A stretch of DNA of 64,000 nt, from the NCBI RefSeq assembly GCF_900637395.1, contig NZ_LR134372.1:1550001-1614000 (forward strand). The letters run 5' to 3'. The notes below the pieces were generated by a model. That model was not told the origin of the DNA. It ran no database searches and saw nothing but the letters and a program-made list of their open reading frames with translations. This stretch comes from Campylobacter upsaliensis. Its GTDB lineage: Bacteria > Campylobacterota > Campylobacteria > Campylobacterales > Campylobacteraceae. The translations under genes were made by a program, and so were the position numbers. Each line of letters opens with the position of its first letter. Position 1 is the first letter of the stretch. Below, one piece after another: positions 8,198-16,475 of the stretch.

Positions 8198-8611
8198 TTA
8201 CTCCTTATCTTTCAAAGTCTCATTAAGCTCTTCATTTGTTTTAGAAAGTTCAGTTTCAACAGAATCTTTTTCAGTTTTCTCTAAATCTTCATTTTCTTCA
8301 AAAAACGCATTGAATTTAGCAAAAGCTTCCTTCGTCCTCTCATCTTCCTTAAATTGCTCTTCGCAATCTCCGTCCGCCTTAGAATCTTCGCCTAAAAAAG
8401 CTTCCACCTTATCAAAAATCTTTTCCGCTCTATCCTCAAAATCTTCGATTTTATTATAAAAAGAGTCCATCTTATCGCTCACCATTTGCGACACAACATC
8501 TTTTGAATTCTCAACCCACCAGCTATTTTCTTCCTTAGTTTTGTCATAATGCTTTTTAAATTTGACTCCAGCATAAGCAAGAACACCTGCTCCTATAATT
8601 AAAGGTAACAT
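8198..8611 (-). CDS. N-anchored acidic coiled-coil protein
   Basis: 137 residues preceded by AAAGGAG. It has a short hydrophobic amino terminus (LPLIIGAGVLAYAGVKF) and then a strongly acidic, helical, coiled-coil-like remainder rich in Glu, Asp and Lys. It is the first gene of a four-gene minus-strand operon (8611-7305). Function is unknown; the profile resembles membrane-tethered small proteins such as YtxH-like proteins, but no specific match is claimed. Confidence 0.6.
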   Translation of the reverse strand: MLPLIIGAGVLAYAGVKFKKHYDKTKEENSWWVENSKDVVSQMVSDKMDSFYNKIEDFEDRAEKIFDKVEAFLGEDSKADGDCEEQFKEDERTKEAFAKFNAFFEENEDLEKTEKDSVETELSKTNEELNETLKDKE

Positions 8612-8643
8612 TTTTTCTCCTTTGACTTAAAATTAATAAGGAG

Positions 8644-8676
8644 ATTATAAAACACACTAACGACAGGTCGTGTCGT
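8644..8676 (-). promoter_or_regulatory. Promoter of the 8611-7305 operon with overlapping palindrome
   Basis: On the minus strand a TATAAT -10 box lies at 8649-8644. A perfect inverted repeat ACGACA-N5-TGTCGT at 8660-8676 covers the spacer and -35 region, the usual place for a repressor operator. The divergent autotransporter promoter lies about 50 bp away, so both could share a regulator. Confidence 0.45.
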
Positions 8677-8723
8677 AAATAGCAATAAAAAATAAATTAA
8701 GACTTATTTTATACTATTTATTA

Positions 8724-8729
8724 TACAAT
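8724..8729 (+). promoter_or_regulatory. -10 box of the autotransporter gene
   Basis: TACAAT within TTATACAATC lies 28 bp before the ATG at 8758. The surrounding region is AT-rich, as usual for Campylobacter promoters, which often lack a clear -35 box. Confidence 0.4.
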
Positions 8730-8757
8730 CATCGCATTTTATTTTTGGGATTTATCG

Positions 8758-11472
8758 ATGAAAAAAGTTATAAAAACTCTATTTTTAAGTATTATTTTTT
8801 TATTTTATGGTTGTGGGGGGGGGGGGGGTGGCTCGGTAGGCACAGCCTTAAAGCCACCTTCACTTCGCCCTCCCCAAGTAGCACCAACTCTCTTTTCAAA
8901 AGCTCATCAACCAACGCAATTTAGCAGCGTTCAAACACCACAAACAGATAATTACAACGATGAAAATAAAATTTCTCACATCGGCATAACTGATGGAGTT
9001 TTTGCCACATATGACAAAACTGAGGCTAAAAATATGACGATGACTAATCAAGTCATTGCAAATACCACAGGTGCTGAGGGACACGGCTCAAAAGTAGCTT
9101 CCGTAGTCGCTAGATATAATAATACCTCAAAGCTTTTTGGCTATGATGCGGGTGAAGCAGATAAAACTACGCTTAATTCAAGTAAGTTAAGTTCAGCCTA
9201 CATCACGCTTGAAAAGCAAAACACAAAAATTTACAATAATTCTTTTGGCACAAACCCGACTGCTGATTTAAATCAAATCAATCATAATTTTTATGACAAT
9301 TTAGCTAAAAGAGTAAAAGAGCAAGATAATATCTTCGTATGGTCAGCAGGAAATGAAAAAAAAGAAATGGCAAATGACCAATCCTCCCTCCCCGTAAAAC
9401 ACAATGAAGCTAAAAAAGGCTGGATAGCTGTAACAAGCCTTAATCAAAATAATCAATTTGATAACCGCTATGCTAATAAAATAGGCGAAAGAGCGAAAAA
9501 CTGGGGCATAGCCGCACTAGGAGAGCATACTTTTCAACAAGGAAATGGCTCTGGAACCTCCTTTGCCGCTCCGGTGGTAACAGCAGCAGTGGCTAAAGTG
9601 TGGGAGCAATATCCGTGGATGGATAATCACTTAGTCGTTCAAACCATACTTAGCACGGCTGATAAAGAAAACTCAAACCAACCTACCGAAGAACCAAACG
9701 CTACCATAGGCTGGGGTAAGCTTAATGTAAATAGAGCCTTAAAAGGACCGGCGCGTTTTGACAAAAAACTTCTTTTAGATGGTAAAGATATGGTGGAGGT
9801 TCATTTAGATTACAGAAATTATACTAATCAAAATAAGCTTACTTGGAGTAATGACATCAAAGGCGATGCAGGACTTCATAAAAAAGGCACAGGGACGCTT
9901 ATTTTAAGCGGAAATAATAGCTACACAGGAGAGACAAAAATAGAAAATGGTGCCTTAAAGCTCACAAATGGGGGCATTACAGGTAATAAAATCAATATCC
10001 AAACACAAGGCACACTCACCGCCGCTAGCTCAAGCAATATGATAAATGCAAAAACCATTGATAATCAAGGCGGAATTTTTGAAATCACAGGCAAAGGCGC
10101 TAAAATCGAAAACTATCAGGGAAGCTCACAGGCTAAAATCATCATCGATTTGGCAAGTAAATTAGAAGCCTCGAATAAAATCGATATGAAAGATAGTATC
10201 CTCATCACCAACGCAACGCAAACAAATAGCATTGTCTCCACATATCAAAACAGCTACCACACGCTTATAAGTGCCAATGAAATCGCTAATTTTAACGGCA
10301 ATTATCAAATCACTTCAGGAAGCAATGCCTTCATCAACATCAAAGAAGCACTTTATAATAATAAAGAATTCAAGGTATCCTACACCAGAAACAGCACCCC
10401 TAGTGTCGTAAAAGCCCTAAATTACGATGATGAAAGAACCTTAAAAACGGCGGATAATTTTGAAAATCTTTTAAAGAGTTTAGAAAATGACAAGGAACAA
10501 AGCCCCATTTATGAAGCGTCTTTGAGTGTGCTTAATGCTAATGTGAATTCTTTAAATCGCATTATCGACTCGCTCACAGGCGAAATTCACGCGACAAATA
10601 ATCACTTCCTAGCCAAGCAAAACGAACTCTTAGCCTATAAAACCGCCCAAAGAATCAATTATCTAAGAAGACAAGATAACAGCGGAATTTACGCCCTTGC
10701 TTTACATAGTAAATTTGACATTTCAAGCGATGTTTATGCGGGAGGTAATGCTAAACTTAACTCCGTGCTTATAGGGCATGACCATCATATTGATGATTTT
10801 ATGTTAGGCTTTAATATCCTCGATGCGAAAACAACAGCAAAATTTGACAAAATAGCAGGAGAAAGCGAGATAAAAAATCACTATTTTAATCTTTATGGAA
10901 GTTATGAATTTGATGATTTTTATTTAGCGAGTGCTTTGGGACTTGGCTTTGTGAAAAATGAAACTCAAAGACTGATTAACAACGCCCCCTCTCATAGCCA
11001 GCACGATGATAAACTTTATAATTTTTACTTAGAAGCGGGGAAGGATTTCTCTCATCATAGTGCGATTTTTACGCCTTTTGTTGCGTTTGCTAATGAAAAT
11101 ATCACAAGGGGAGCTTTTAACGAGGATACCGCACTTGGTTTTGTAGCGGAGGAAAAGAACTATCATTTATATAAATTACTCGGTGGCTTGAGGACTTCTT
11201 TAGTTTTTGAACAAATTGAATTTGAGGGAGAGTTACGCCATAGTTTTGCCTTAAATCCTAGTGATTTTGACTTTGATGCGGCGTGGAAAAACGGCGCTAA
11301 GGCTTACATCAAAGGTGCGAAACAAAATAAGCATTTAACTTATGCAAATTTTAGCACAATTTATCATCTTTCACCACGCTTAAAACTCGACACACAATAC
11401 GATTTATCCTTAGAAAATCTTAAACAAAATAAAGTTCATATCTTTAGCTTGGGTTTGCGTTATGCTTACTAA
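8758..11472 (+). CDS. Phase-variable subtilisin-like lipoprotein autotransporter
   Basis: 904 residues. A lipoprotein signal peptide ends in FLFYGC, so Cys19 would be lipidated, and it is followed directly by poly-Gly encoded by a G14 tract. The S8 serine protease triad is intact: Asp79 in GITDG, His109 in GHGSKVA and Ser268 in GTSFAAP, with Asn199 (SAGN) for the oxyanion hole. A passenger beta-helix follows, with an autotransporter-associated repeat near 375-405 (GTGTLILSGNNSYTGETKIE). The last 260-270 residues form the type V beta-barrel, ending in an aromatic residue (LRYAY). It should be secreted through the outer membrane and may process itself or other surface proteins. The layout resembles Neisseria NalP. 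The frame is ON here. Confidence 0.88.
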   Translation: MKKVIKTLFLSIIFLFYGCGGGGGGSVGTALKPPSLRPPQVAPTLFSKAHQPTQFSSVQTPQTDNYNDENKISHIGITDGVFATYDKTEAKNMTMTNQVIANTTGAEGHGSKVASVVARYNNTSKLFGYDAGEADKTTLNSSKLSSAYITLEKQNTKIYNNSFGTNPTADLNQINHNFYDNLAKRVKEQDNIFVWSAGNEKKEMANDQSSLPVKHNEAKKGWIAVTSLNQNNQFDNRYANKIGERAKNWGIAALGEHTFQQGNGSGTSFAAPVVTAAVAKVWEQYPWMDNHLVVQTILSTADKENSNQPTEEPNATIGWGKLNVNRALKGPARFDKKLLLDGKDMVEVHLDYRNYTNQNKLTWSNDIKGDAGLHKKGTGTLILSGNNSYTGETKIENGALKLTNGGITGNKINIQTQGTLTAASSSNMINAKTIDNQGGIFEITGKGAKIENYQGSSQAKIIIDLASKLEASNKIDMKDSILITNATQTNSIVSTYQNSYHTLISANEIANFNGNYQITSGSNAFINIKEALYNNKEFKVSYTRNSTPSVVKALNYDDERTLKTADNFENLLKSLENDKEQSPIYEASLSVLNANVNSLNRIIDSLTGEIHATNNHFLAKQNELLAYKTAQRINYLRRQDNSGIYALALHSKFDISSDVYAGGNAKLNSVLIGHDHHIDDFMLGFNILDAKTTAKFDKIAGESEIKNHYFNLYGSYEFDDFYLASALGLGFVKNETQRLINNAPSHSQHDDKLYNFYLEAGKDFSHHSAIFTPFVAFANENITRGAFNEDTALGFVAEEKNYHLYKLLGGLRTSLVFEQIEFEGELRHSFALNPSDFDFDAAWKNGAKAYIKGAKQNKHLTYANFSTIYHLSPRLKLDTQYDLSLENLKQNKVHIFSLGLRYAY
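8815..8828 (+). repeat. G14 homopolymer in the autotransporter signal region
   Basis: Fourteen consecutive G directly follow the lipobox cysteine codon. Gain or loss of a base would shift frame at residue 20-25 and abolish the protein, a classical ON/OFF contingency tract. Confidence 0.9.
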
Positions 11473-11508
11473 TCTACCCTCACGGCAAATTGTCGTAAGG
11501 TGTAGATT
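11471..11508 (+). terminator. Strong hairpin after the autotransporter gene (no T-run)
   Basis: AATCTAC (11471-11477) pairs with GTAGATT (11502-11508), and most inner bases pair around an AAT loop. It begins at the stop codon of the autotransporter gene. It is followed by A-rich, not T-rich, sequence, so it is not a textbook intrinsic terminator; it could stabilise the mRNA end or be a weak terminator. Confidence 0.35.
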
Positions 11509-11525
11509 GATTAAAAAAAAACTAA

Positions 11526-11531
11526 TATAAT
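11526..11531 (+). promoter_or_regulatory. -10 box of the fdhD operon
   Basis: A perfect TATAAT sits 17-22 bp before the first ATG of fdhD, downstream of a run of nine A. It would start a transcript covering fdhD, modE, yedF and selD, which are spaced by 17 bp or less. Confidence 0.5.
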
Positions 11532-11547
11532 ATCTCATTAATTTATT

Positions 11548-12339
11548 ATGAAAGAAAAAATTATGGAAGCTTTATTTACGACAGAAATTGTTAAATTCAA
11601 GGGCGATGAGCGTTTAGTTTGCGAAGATACTTTAGTGCGTGAAATTAAGCTTGAACTTTTTGTCAATGATGAGAAAATCGGTGCTTTAATGGCGACTCCC
11701 ACAGATGAAAAAGCCTTAGCGGTGGGCTACTTGATGAGCGAAAATATCATCGCTAGCGTAAAGGACATTAAAAGCATAGAACAAGATGATATGAGTGTAA
11801 GGATAGAGGCTAAAATCGATGAGGCGAATTTAGCCAAGCTTAATGCTGAGGGCGTTGTCATTAGTGGCTGCGGACGCGCTCACACGGCAAACATTGACCC
11901 AGAAGCCATACAAGCGAGTCAAATCAATTCTAAAGCCCAATTTAGCAAAGATCAAATTTTAAAACAAATGAGTGAATTTTATACACAATGCGAACTTTAC
12001 GAAAAAACAGGCTGTGTGCATACTGCAAAGCTTTTTGTCGATGAAAATACCTTTTTCATCGGCGAGGACATCGCCCAGCATAATACCATAGATAAGGCTT
12101 TAGGCAAGGCAAGACTTGCGGGGGTAGATTTGCAAAATTGCTTTTTAATGGTAAGTGGGAGATTAAGCTCTGAAATGGTCGCTAAAGCTGTTATGCATAA
12201 AATCCCAGCCCTTATTTCACGCACCGCACCCACTTGCCTTGGCGTGATGATAGCGAGAAAATTTAATCTTACTCTTTGTGGCTTTGCAAGAGGAGATAAA
12301 ATCAACATTTACAGCGGAGAAGATAGAATTAATGCGTGA
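11548..12339 (+). CDS. fdhD: Formate dehydrogenase accessory sulfurtransferase FdhD
   Basis: 263 residues. FdhD transfers sulfur from a cysteine desulfurase to the Mo/W-bisPGD cofactor of formate dehydrogenase in the cytoplasm. Family features visible: LVREIKLELFVN near the start, ATPTDEKALAVGYLMSE near 50, a Cys loop SGCGRAH near 112, and the TGCVHTAKLF and VSGRLSSEMV regions in the second half. The Cys loop has one cysteine, whereas the E. coli protein has CxxC. ATG 11548 is used; ATG 11563 is equally possible. Downstream genes modE, yedF and selD fit the same pathway. Confidence 0.9.
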   Translation: MKEKIMEALFTTEIVKFKGDERLVCEDTLVREIKLELFVNDEKIGALMATPTDEKALAVGYLMSENIIASVKDIKSIEQDDMSVRIEAKIDEANLAKLNAEGVVISGCGRAHTANIDPEAIQASQINSKAQFSKDQILKQMSEFYTQCELYEKTGCVHTAKLFVDENTFFIGEDIAQHNTIDKALGKARLAGVDLQNCFLMVSGRLSSEMVAKAVMHKIPALISRTAPTCLGVMIARKFNLTLCGFARGDKINIYSGEDRINA

Positions 12340-13057
12340 AATTGTAGAATATATGAAAGAACTTTTAAATAGCAATGAAAAATTAGACTGCGGGACCGCT
12401 TTTAAAATCGCTAAAAAATTTAATAAAAAAGTTGAGGAAATCGGCAAAATCGCTAATAAAAATGGAATTCGCATTGATAATTGTGAGCTTGGGCAGTTTG
12501 GACATTTGGACTTTGAAAAAGGTAAAATCGAAACTTTAAAAGCTCTTGAGCCTTTTTTGGATGAGAGAAAACGCATTTTTTGTCAAGACGCTAGAGAAGT
12601 AGCAAAACGGGGCTTTGGGCTTAAAAATGTGCGTTCAAGCCTTAAAGCCTATAAAATCGATGTAAAATATTGCAAATTAGGCTGCTTTAAGGAAAAAAAG
12701 GGTAAAAAATTTGTCGTTAAAACAAAAACTTGGATAGAAAATGCGGACGGAGACTTGCTCTTTGGCAAGGGTAAAACCGAGCTTTTAGAACTCATCGCAC
12801 AAACGGGAAGCTTACTTCACGCCTCTAAGCTTATGGGGATCAATTATAAAAAGGCTTGGACACATTTACAAACCTTGCAACTTAATTCTCAAGAAACACT
12901 AGTAAGCTCAAGGCAAGGAAGATCGAGCAAATCAGGCACAAAACTCACGCCTAGAGCCTTAGAATTAATGCAAAATTATACGATTTTACAAAAAGACATT
13001 GAAGAATACGCCAACAAACGCTTTAAAGAGCTATTTTTCAAAGAAGAGAAAAAATAA
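12332..13057 (+). CDS. modE: ModE-like molybdate/tungstate regulator with two N-terminal repeats
   Basis: About 241 residues from ATG 12332, which overlaps the fdhD stop by 8 bp and has GGAGA upstream; an in-frame ATG at 12278 lies deep inside fdhD. The carboxy-terminal part (about 135-235) is the ModE/LysR-type winged helix, with SLLHASKLMGINYKKAWTHL and the basic wing SSRQGRSSKSGTKLTP. There is no C-terminal Mop domain for molybdate binding. Instead the first 120 residues hold two related helical units, each ending in a Cys motif (CELGQFG near 48-54 and CKLGCFK near 111-117). It probably regulates Mo/W uptake or formate dehydrogenase genes; how it senses the metal is unclear. Confidence 0.75.
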   Translation: MREIVEYMKELLNSNEKLDCGTAFKIAKKFNKKVEEIGKIANKNGIRIDNCELGQFGHLDFEKGKIETLKALEPFLDERKRIFCQDAREVAKRGFGLKNVRSSLKAYKIDVKYCKLGCFKEKKGKKFVVKTKTWIENADGDLLFGKGKTELLELIAQTGSLLHASKLMGINYKKAWTHLQTLQLNSQETLVSSRQGRSSKSGTKLTPRALELMQNYTILQKDIEEYANKRFKELFFKEEKK

Positions 13058-13074
13058 TTCGCAAAGGAGAACCA

Positions 13075-13647
13075 TTGAAAATCGATTGTCGTAATTTAGA
13101 CTGCCCAGCACCTGTGGTAGAGACAAAAAACGCCTTAGAAAAACTTGAAAATGGCGAAAAATTAGAAATTCTTTTAAATTCTCACATCGCAAAAAATAAT
13201 GTGATAAAATTTTTAAACTCCTTAAATTTAACTCACACTTGCGAGGAAAGGGGCGAGGAATTTTGCATCACAGTGCAAAAAAGTGCTTGTGAGCTAAATT
13301 TCAATGAAGAAATCAACAATACAATTTTATTTTTAAAAAGCACTAAAGTAGGCGATGGGGAGCTTGGGGAGAATTTATTGCTTGGCTTTTTATCGACCTT
13401 AAAAAACTTAGAAAATCGTCCTAATAAAATCATTTGCGTCAATGATAGCGTTTTAATCAACACGGACAAAACGCACAAAGCCCACGAAGCTATGCTTGAG
13501 CTTGAAAAATTAGGCGTGGAAATTATAAGCTGTGGGGCGTGTTTGGAATTTTTTGATAAAACTAAAGAACTTAAAATAGGTAGCATAGGCAATGCTTATG
13601 CGATTTTAAATGAGCTTTTTGGAAAAGCTAAAATCATCACTTTATAA
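13075..13647 (+). CDS. yedF: Selenium metabolism protein YedF (TusA + DsrE-like)
   Basis: 190 residues starting with TTG at 13075, with AAAGGAG seven bases before. The first 75 residues are a TusA-type domain with the sulfur-carrier motif CPAP at 9-12. The second half is a DsrE/DsrF-like domain with CGACLEFF near 148-155. This two-domain protein is regularly found beside selD and is thought to deliver sulfur or selenium. Only 7 bp separate it from selD. Confidence 0.85.
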   Translation: MKIDCRNLDCPAPVVETKNALEKLENGEKLEILLNSHIAKNNVIKFLNSLNLTHTCEERGEEFCITVQKSACELNFNEEINNTILFLKSTKVGDGELGENLLLGFLSTLKNLENRPNKIICVNDSVLINTDKTHKAHEAMLELEKLGVEIISCGACLEFFDKTKELKIGSIGNAYAILNELFGKAKIITL

Positions 13648-13654
13648 GGCTTAA

Positions 13655-14677
13655 ATGGACTATAAAGATCAAAAATTAACGCATTTTGTCAAAGCGGCAG
13701 GCTGAGCAGCGAAGCTAGACCCGTGCGGTCTTAAAACAATACTAAACTTTATGCAAACAAGCCCCGCCTTACTCAGCGGTATCGGCAATAACGAAGATGC
13801 AAGCGTGTATCAAATAAGCGAAGATTTAGCCCTCGTGCAAACGCTTGATTTCATCACGCCTGTGATTGATAGTGCATATCACTTTGGTGCGATTGCGGCG
13901 GCAAATGCTTTAAGCGACATTTTTGCTATGGGAGCAGAAGTGATAAACGCCCTAAATATCGTAGGCTTTGATAATAAAAATCACAACTTAGAGCTTTTAG
14001 GCGAAATTTTAGCAGGAGCAAATGATAAGGTGCAAGAAGCCAGCGGCATAGTCGTTGGAGGACATACCATAGAAAGTGCGGAAATGTTTTTTGGACTAAG
14101 TGTAACAGGCAAGGTGCATCCTAAACAATTCATCGCTAATAACACGGCTCAAATAGGTGATGTTATCATTTTAACCAAGCCTTTAGGTGTGGGGATTTTA
14201 AGCACGGCTTTAAAAGGGGGACTTTTGGAAAATTCGCATTTAAATTCTATGCTTGAAAGTATGCTTACTCTTAATCTAAAAGCGAGTCGCTTGGCTGTGA
14301 AATTTAAAGCTAGTGCGATGAGTGATGTAACGGGCTTTGGACTTTTAGGACATTTAAAAGAAATGCTTAATCCGCAAATTTCCATACGCATTTTTGAAAA
14401 TTCTTTGCCTTTATTACGAGGTGCAAGGGGGTATTTTGAGATGGGCTTGATTCCGGCTGGAGCTTACCAAAACTATGAATTTATAAAAAAAAGCTATCCG
14501 CATTTGCAAGAAAATGCTCTTTTATTTTGCAGTCCCGAAACTTCTGGCGGACTTTTAATCGCTGTGAGCAAAAAAAATGGCGACACTCTACTTAAAACCC
14601 TACAAGATGAGGGTATAAACGCTGCTATTATCGCCCTTTGCGAAAGTAAAGGACAAAAAGAGCTTGAGCTTATTTAA
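13655..14677 (+). CDS. selD: Selenophosphate synthetase SelD, selenocysteine at residue 17
   Basis: 340 residues if UGA at 13703-13705 is read as selenocysteine. The frame starts at ATG 13655, runs MDYKDQKLTHFVKAAG, meets TGA and continues AAKLDPCGLKTIL into the rest of SelD. Position 17 is the catalytic Cys/Sec of the family, and AAGUAAK is the usual Sec form. Conserved downstream features include LALVQTLDFITPVID, IAAANALSDIFAMGA, GGHTIE and SDVTGFGLLGH. The enzyme makes selenophosphate from selenide and ATP. Annotation that starts at a later ATG (13751) would lose the active site. It is the last gene of the fdhD operon. Confidence 0.93.
13703..13731 (+). promoter_or_regulatory. UGA selenocysteine codon and bacterial SECIS hairpin
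   Basis: The in-frame TGA is followed 11 bases later by a five-base-pair stem AGACC/GGTCT (13717-13721 with 13727-13731) closing a CGTGC loop. The distance from UGA to the loop (16 bases) and the GU in the loop fit a SelB-dependent bacterial SECIS. Confidence 0.7.
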
Positions 14678-14679
14678 AT

Positions 14680-14888
14680 TCACGCCTTTATATCCACACT
14701 TTTTGGGGTGTTTTTAGAAAGCATTTTGCTAAATTCTCCTGTTTTATCATCGCTAAATTTAATTCCAAAAAGAATTTCTAGCTCATCACTTTTACCAAAT
14801 TTATTTTCTAATAATTTTTTTAAAAGTTCATTTTTAGCATTGTCATCTTTATAAGTTTCTTTGTTTTGACTTTCGCTTTGTATGGGGG
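14680..14888 (-). repeat. Left outer inverted repeat (3' end of partner A)
   Basis: About 200 bp at the 3' end of partner A matches 20451-20650 in inverted orientation with few differences. Together with the inner 236-bp repeat this makes the whole 6-kb locus a nested inverted arrangement. Confidence 0.8.
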
Positions 14889-15780
14889 TGAAATTATTTT
14901 TTTCAATGGGCTTAATTAATAAATGATTATCCATAGCCATTTCAAAATCTTTTACAAATTCATCGTGCCTTTTTTTAAAATCTAAATATTGAGTTTTAAA
15001 TTCTTCCAAATTTAAATTTTCGCGTAAGAGCTTGTCAAATTCATCTTTAAAATCTTTAGCTTTATTTACAATAGAATGATCCAAATGAAAATTTATAGCA
15101 TAAGAAACATAAGTTTGTAATTTACTTCTTTCTCTATCAACTCCCATCCACACATCAGAAAGTATATTTTTAAAAGAGGATTTTTCTATTTTATTTGGAT
15201 CTTTGATTTGATTTTTTTGCATAAAGGCATAAAATTCGTTCATTTCTTTTTCGCTTATATGACTATCAAATCCATAAGTTTTACCAAAAAGAGTGCTTTT
15301 GCCCTCTTTAAATTTGATTGTATTGATATTTATAAAAAGATCAAGCAGAACATCGCTTTTGGTAAAATTATCCTTAAGGGAAACATTAAATTTGTTTTCA
15401 ATTTGCTCTCTGTCAAAATTCTCCCCAAATTTATCGAGGGCTTGTAAATTTTCTTTATAAAAATTACCAAATTCTTTTGCCCAATTGATATAATCATACA
15501 AAGCTTCGGTGGTAAGTTCTGTCGTTGTTAAAGTTTTATTGAGAGCTTTTATAAAATTTGCATTAATTTTATAATCTTTTGGAATTTTAGCTGCTTCATT
15601 AAAATCACTCGTAAAAAAGCCCTCTTTATCCACGCCATAGCCTAAAATTTTATCCACCGCTTGAGTTTTATCGCTAGGCGAGTTGATTTCCTTTATATTT
15701 TTTAAATTCTTAACTTCATCTTGTAAATTCAAATTTACAAAATTAACACTTGGATAAGAATTTGCAAAATTTATCATCAT
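14680..15780 (-). CDS. Partner protein A of the double-glycine/C39 locus
   Basis: 366 residues, no signal peptide, not recognised. It follows the double-glycine protein at 15818-16435 on the same strand. It shares blocks with the other two partner genes (16476-16877 and 19604-20650): GYGVDKEGFFTSDFN near residue 48, an FGKTYGFDSHISEKE block near 165-180, and a nearly identical last 70 residues shared with 19604-20650 only. The protein is charged and helical and appears cytoplasmic. Pairing with each exported protein suggests an immunity, chaperone or targeting role, but this is inference. It ends 2 bp from the convergent selD stop. Confidence 0.6.
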   Translation of the reverse strand: MMINFANSYPSVNFVNLNLQDEVKNLKNIKEINSPSDKTQAVDKILGYGVDKEGFFTSDFNEAAKIPKDYKINANFIKALNKTLTTTELTTEALYDYINWAKEFGNFYKENLQALDKFGENFDREQIENKFNVSLKDNFTKSDVLLDLFININTIKFKEGKSTLFGKTYGFDSHISEKEMNEFYAFMQKNQIKDPNKIEKSSFKNILSDVWMGVDRERSKLQTYVSYAINFHLDHSIVNKAKDFKDEFDKLLRENLNLEEFKTQYLDFKKRHDEFVKDFEMAMDNHLLIKPIEKNNFTPIQSESQNKETYKDDNAKNELLKKLLENKFGKSDELEILFGIKFSDDKTGEFSKMLSKNTPKSVDIKA

Positions 15781-15817
15781 TTTGTTCCTATATCTTTTTA
15801 TAATGTATTAAATTAAT

Positions 15818-16435
15818 TTACATAACATTTGCATTGTATCCTCCCATTGCACTTTCGATTTGGGATTTATATTTTTGAGCCATTTCTTTGATAATCATAT
15901 TATATTTTAATAATCTACTAGAAGTTGCAGGATCAAATTTATAATGTTGCCCGTTTGTATCCATTACACCAACTTGATATGAAAAAAGAACATAAGGTTG
16001 TCCCAAATGAGTTCTTTTAATCTGTCTTTTTACTATCAATGTAGGAGAAAAAATATAAGATTGATTTGTGATGTCAAGATAATCTATAAGTCTTCTTTCG
16101 CTAGGATTTGAGCAGTTTGCTACATTAAGTCCGCATAAACCTTTTTTGGCATTTGGATCTTTAAAAATATAGTTTTTAATATAATCAACCTCACCCGGAT
16201 GAAAATTTGCTACAAGATAAAATTCGGAAGTAAGATTTAATTTATCTTGATTAAATTTGGTATCTAATATATAATACCCACCCCTGACCTCTTTCATCTC
16301 ATCAAGGCTAAGAATTTTTACTCCTACGCTGTTATCACTCACCGCACCATTACTCAGCTTAGCAAAAAGATCATTTACAAAGCTGAAATTTATTAATAAA
16401 GCACTTAAAATGATAATATTTGATAGTGTTTTCAT
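15818..16435 (-). CDS. Exported protein A with Sec signal plus double-glycine leader
   Basis: 205 residues from ATG 16435, chosen for AAGGAAG upstream. A Sec signal peptide covers about 1-20, then a segment ends in ILSLDEMKEVRGG. This fits the double-glycine leader consensus exactly: Leu at -12, Glu at -8, Met at -7, Val at -4 and Gly-Gly at -2/-1. Predicted C39 cleavage after Gly53 leaves about 152 residues. The carboxy terminus shares a loose pattern with proteins B and C (VKR, YVLFSYQVGVMDTNGQ, MGGY). The leader is nearly identical to B and C, but the mature parts are very different. It is inferred to be a substrate of the C39 peptidase at 18468-19064. Confidence 0.75.
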   Translation of the reverse strand: MKTLSNIIILSALLINFSFVNDLFAKLSNGAVSDNSVGVKILSLDEMKEVRGGYYILDTKFNQDKLNLTSEFYLVANFHPGEVDYIKNYIFKDPNAKKGLCGLNVANCSNPSERRLIDYLDITNQSYIFSPTLIVKRQIKRTHLGQPYVLFSYQVGVMDTNGQHYKFDPATSSRLLKYNMIIKEMAQKYKSQIESAMGGYNANVM

Positions 16436-16475
16436 AATTACTTCCTTAGTAATCAATTTATTGACTATAAATTCT

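Noticed and set aside
7305-8611. Possible part of the autotransporter secretion unit because of proximity
   Set aside because: The genes are divergent from the autotransporter, and classical type V secretion needs no such helpers; kept as a separate operon.
11471-11508. Intrinsic terminator of high confidence or fdhD riboswitch
   Set aside because: The hairpin is real but lacks a T-run, and no known riboswitch core was recognised; kept only as a low-confidence hairpin.
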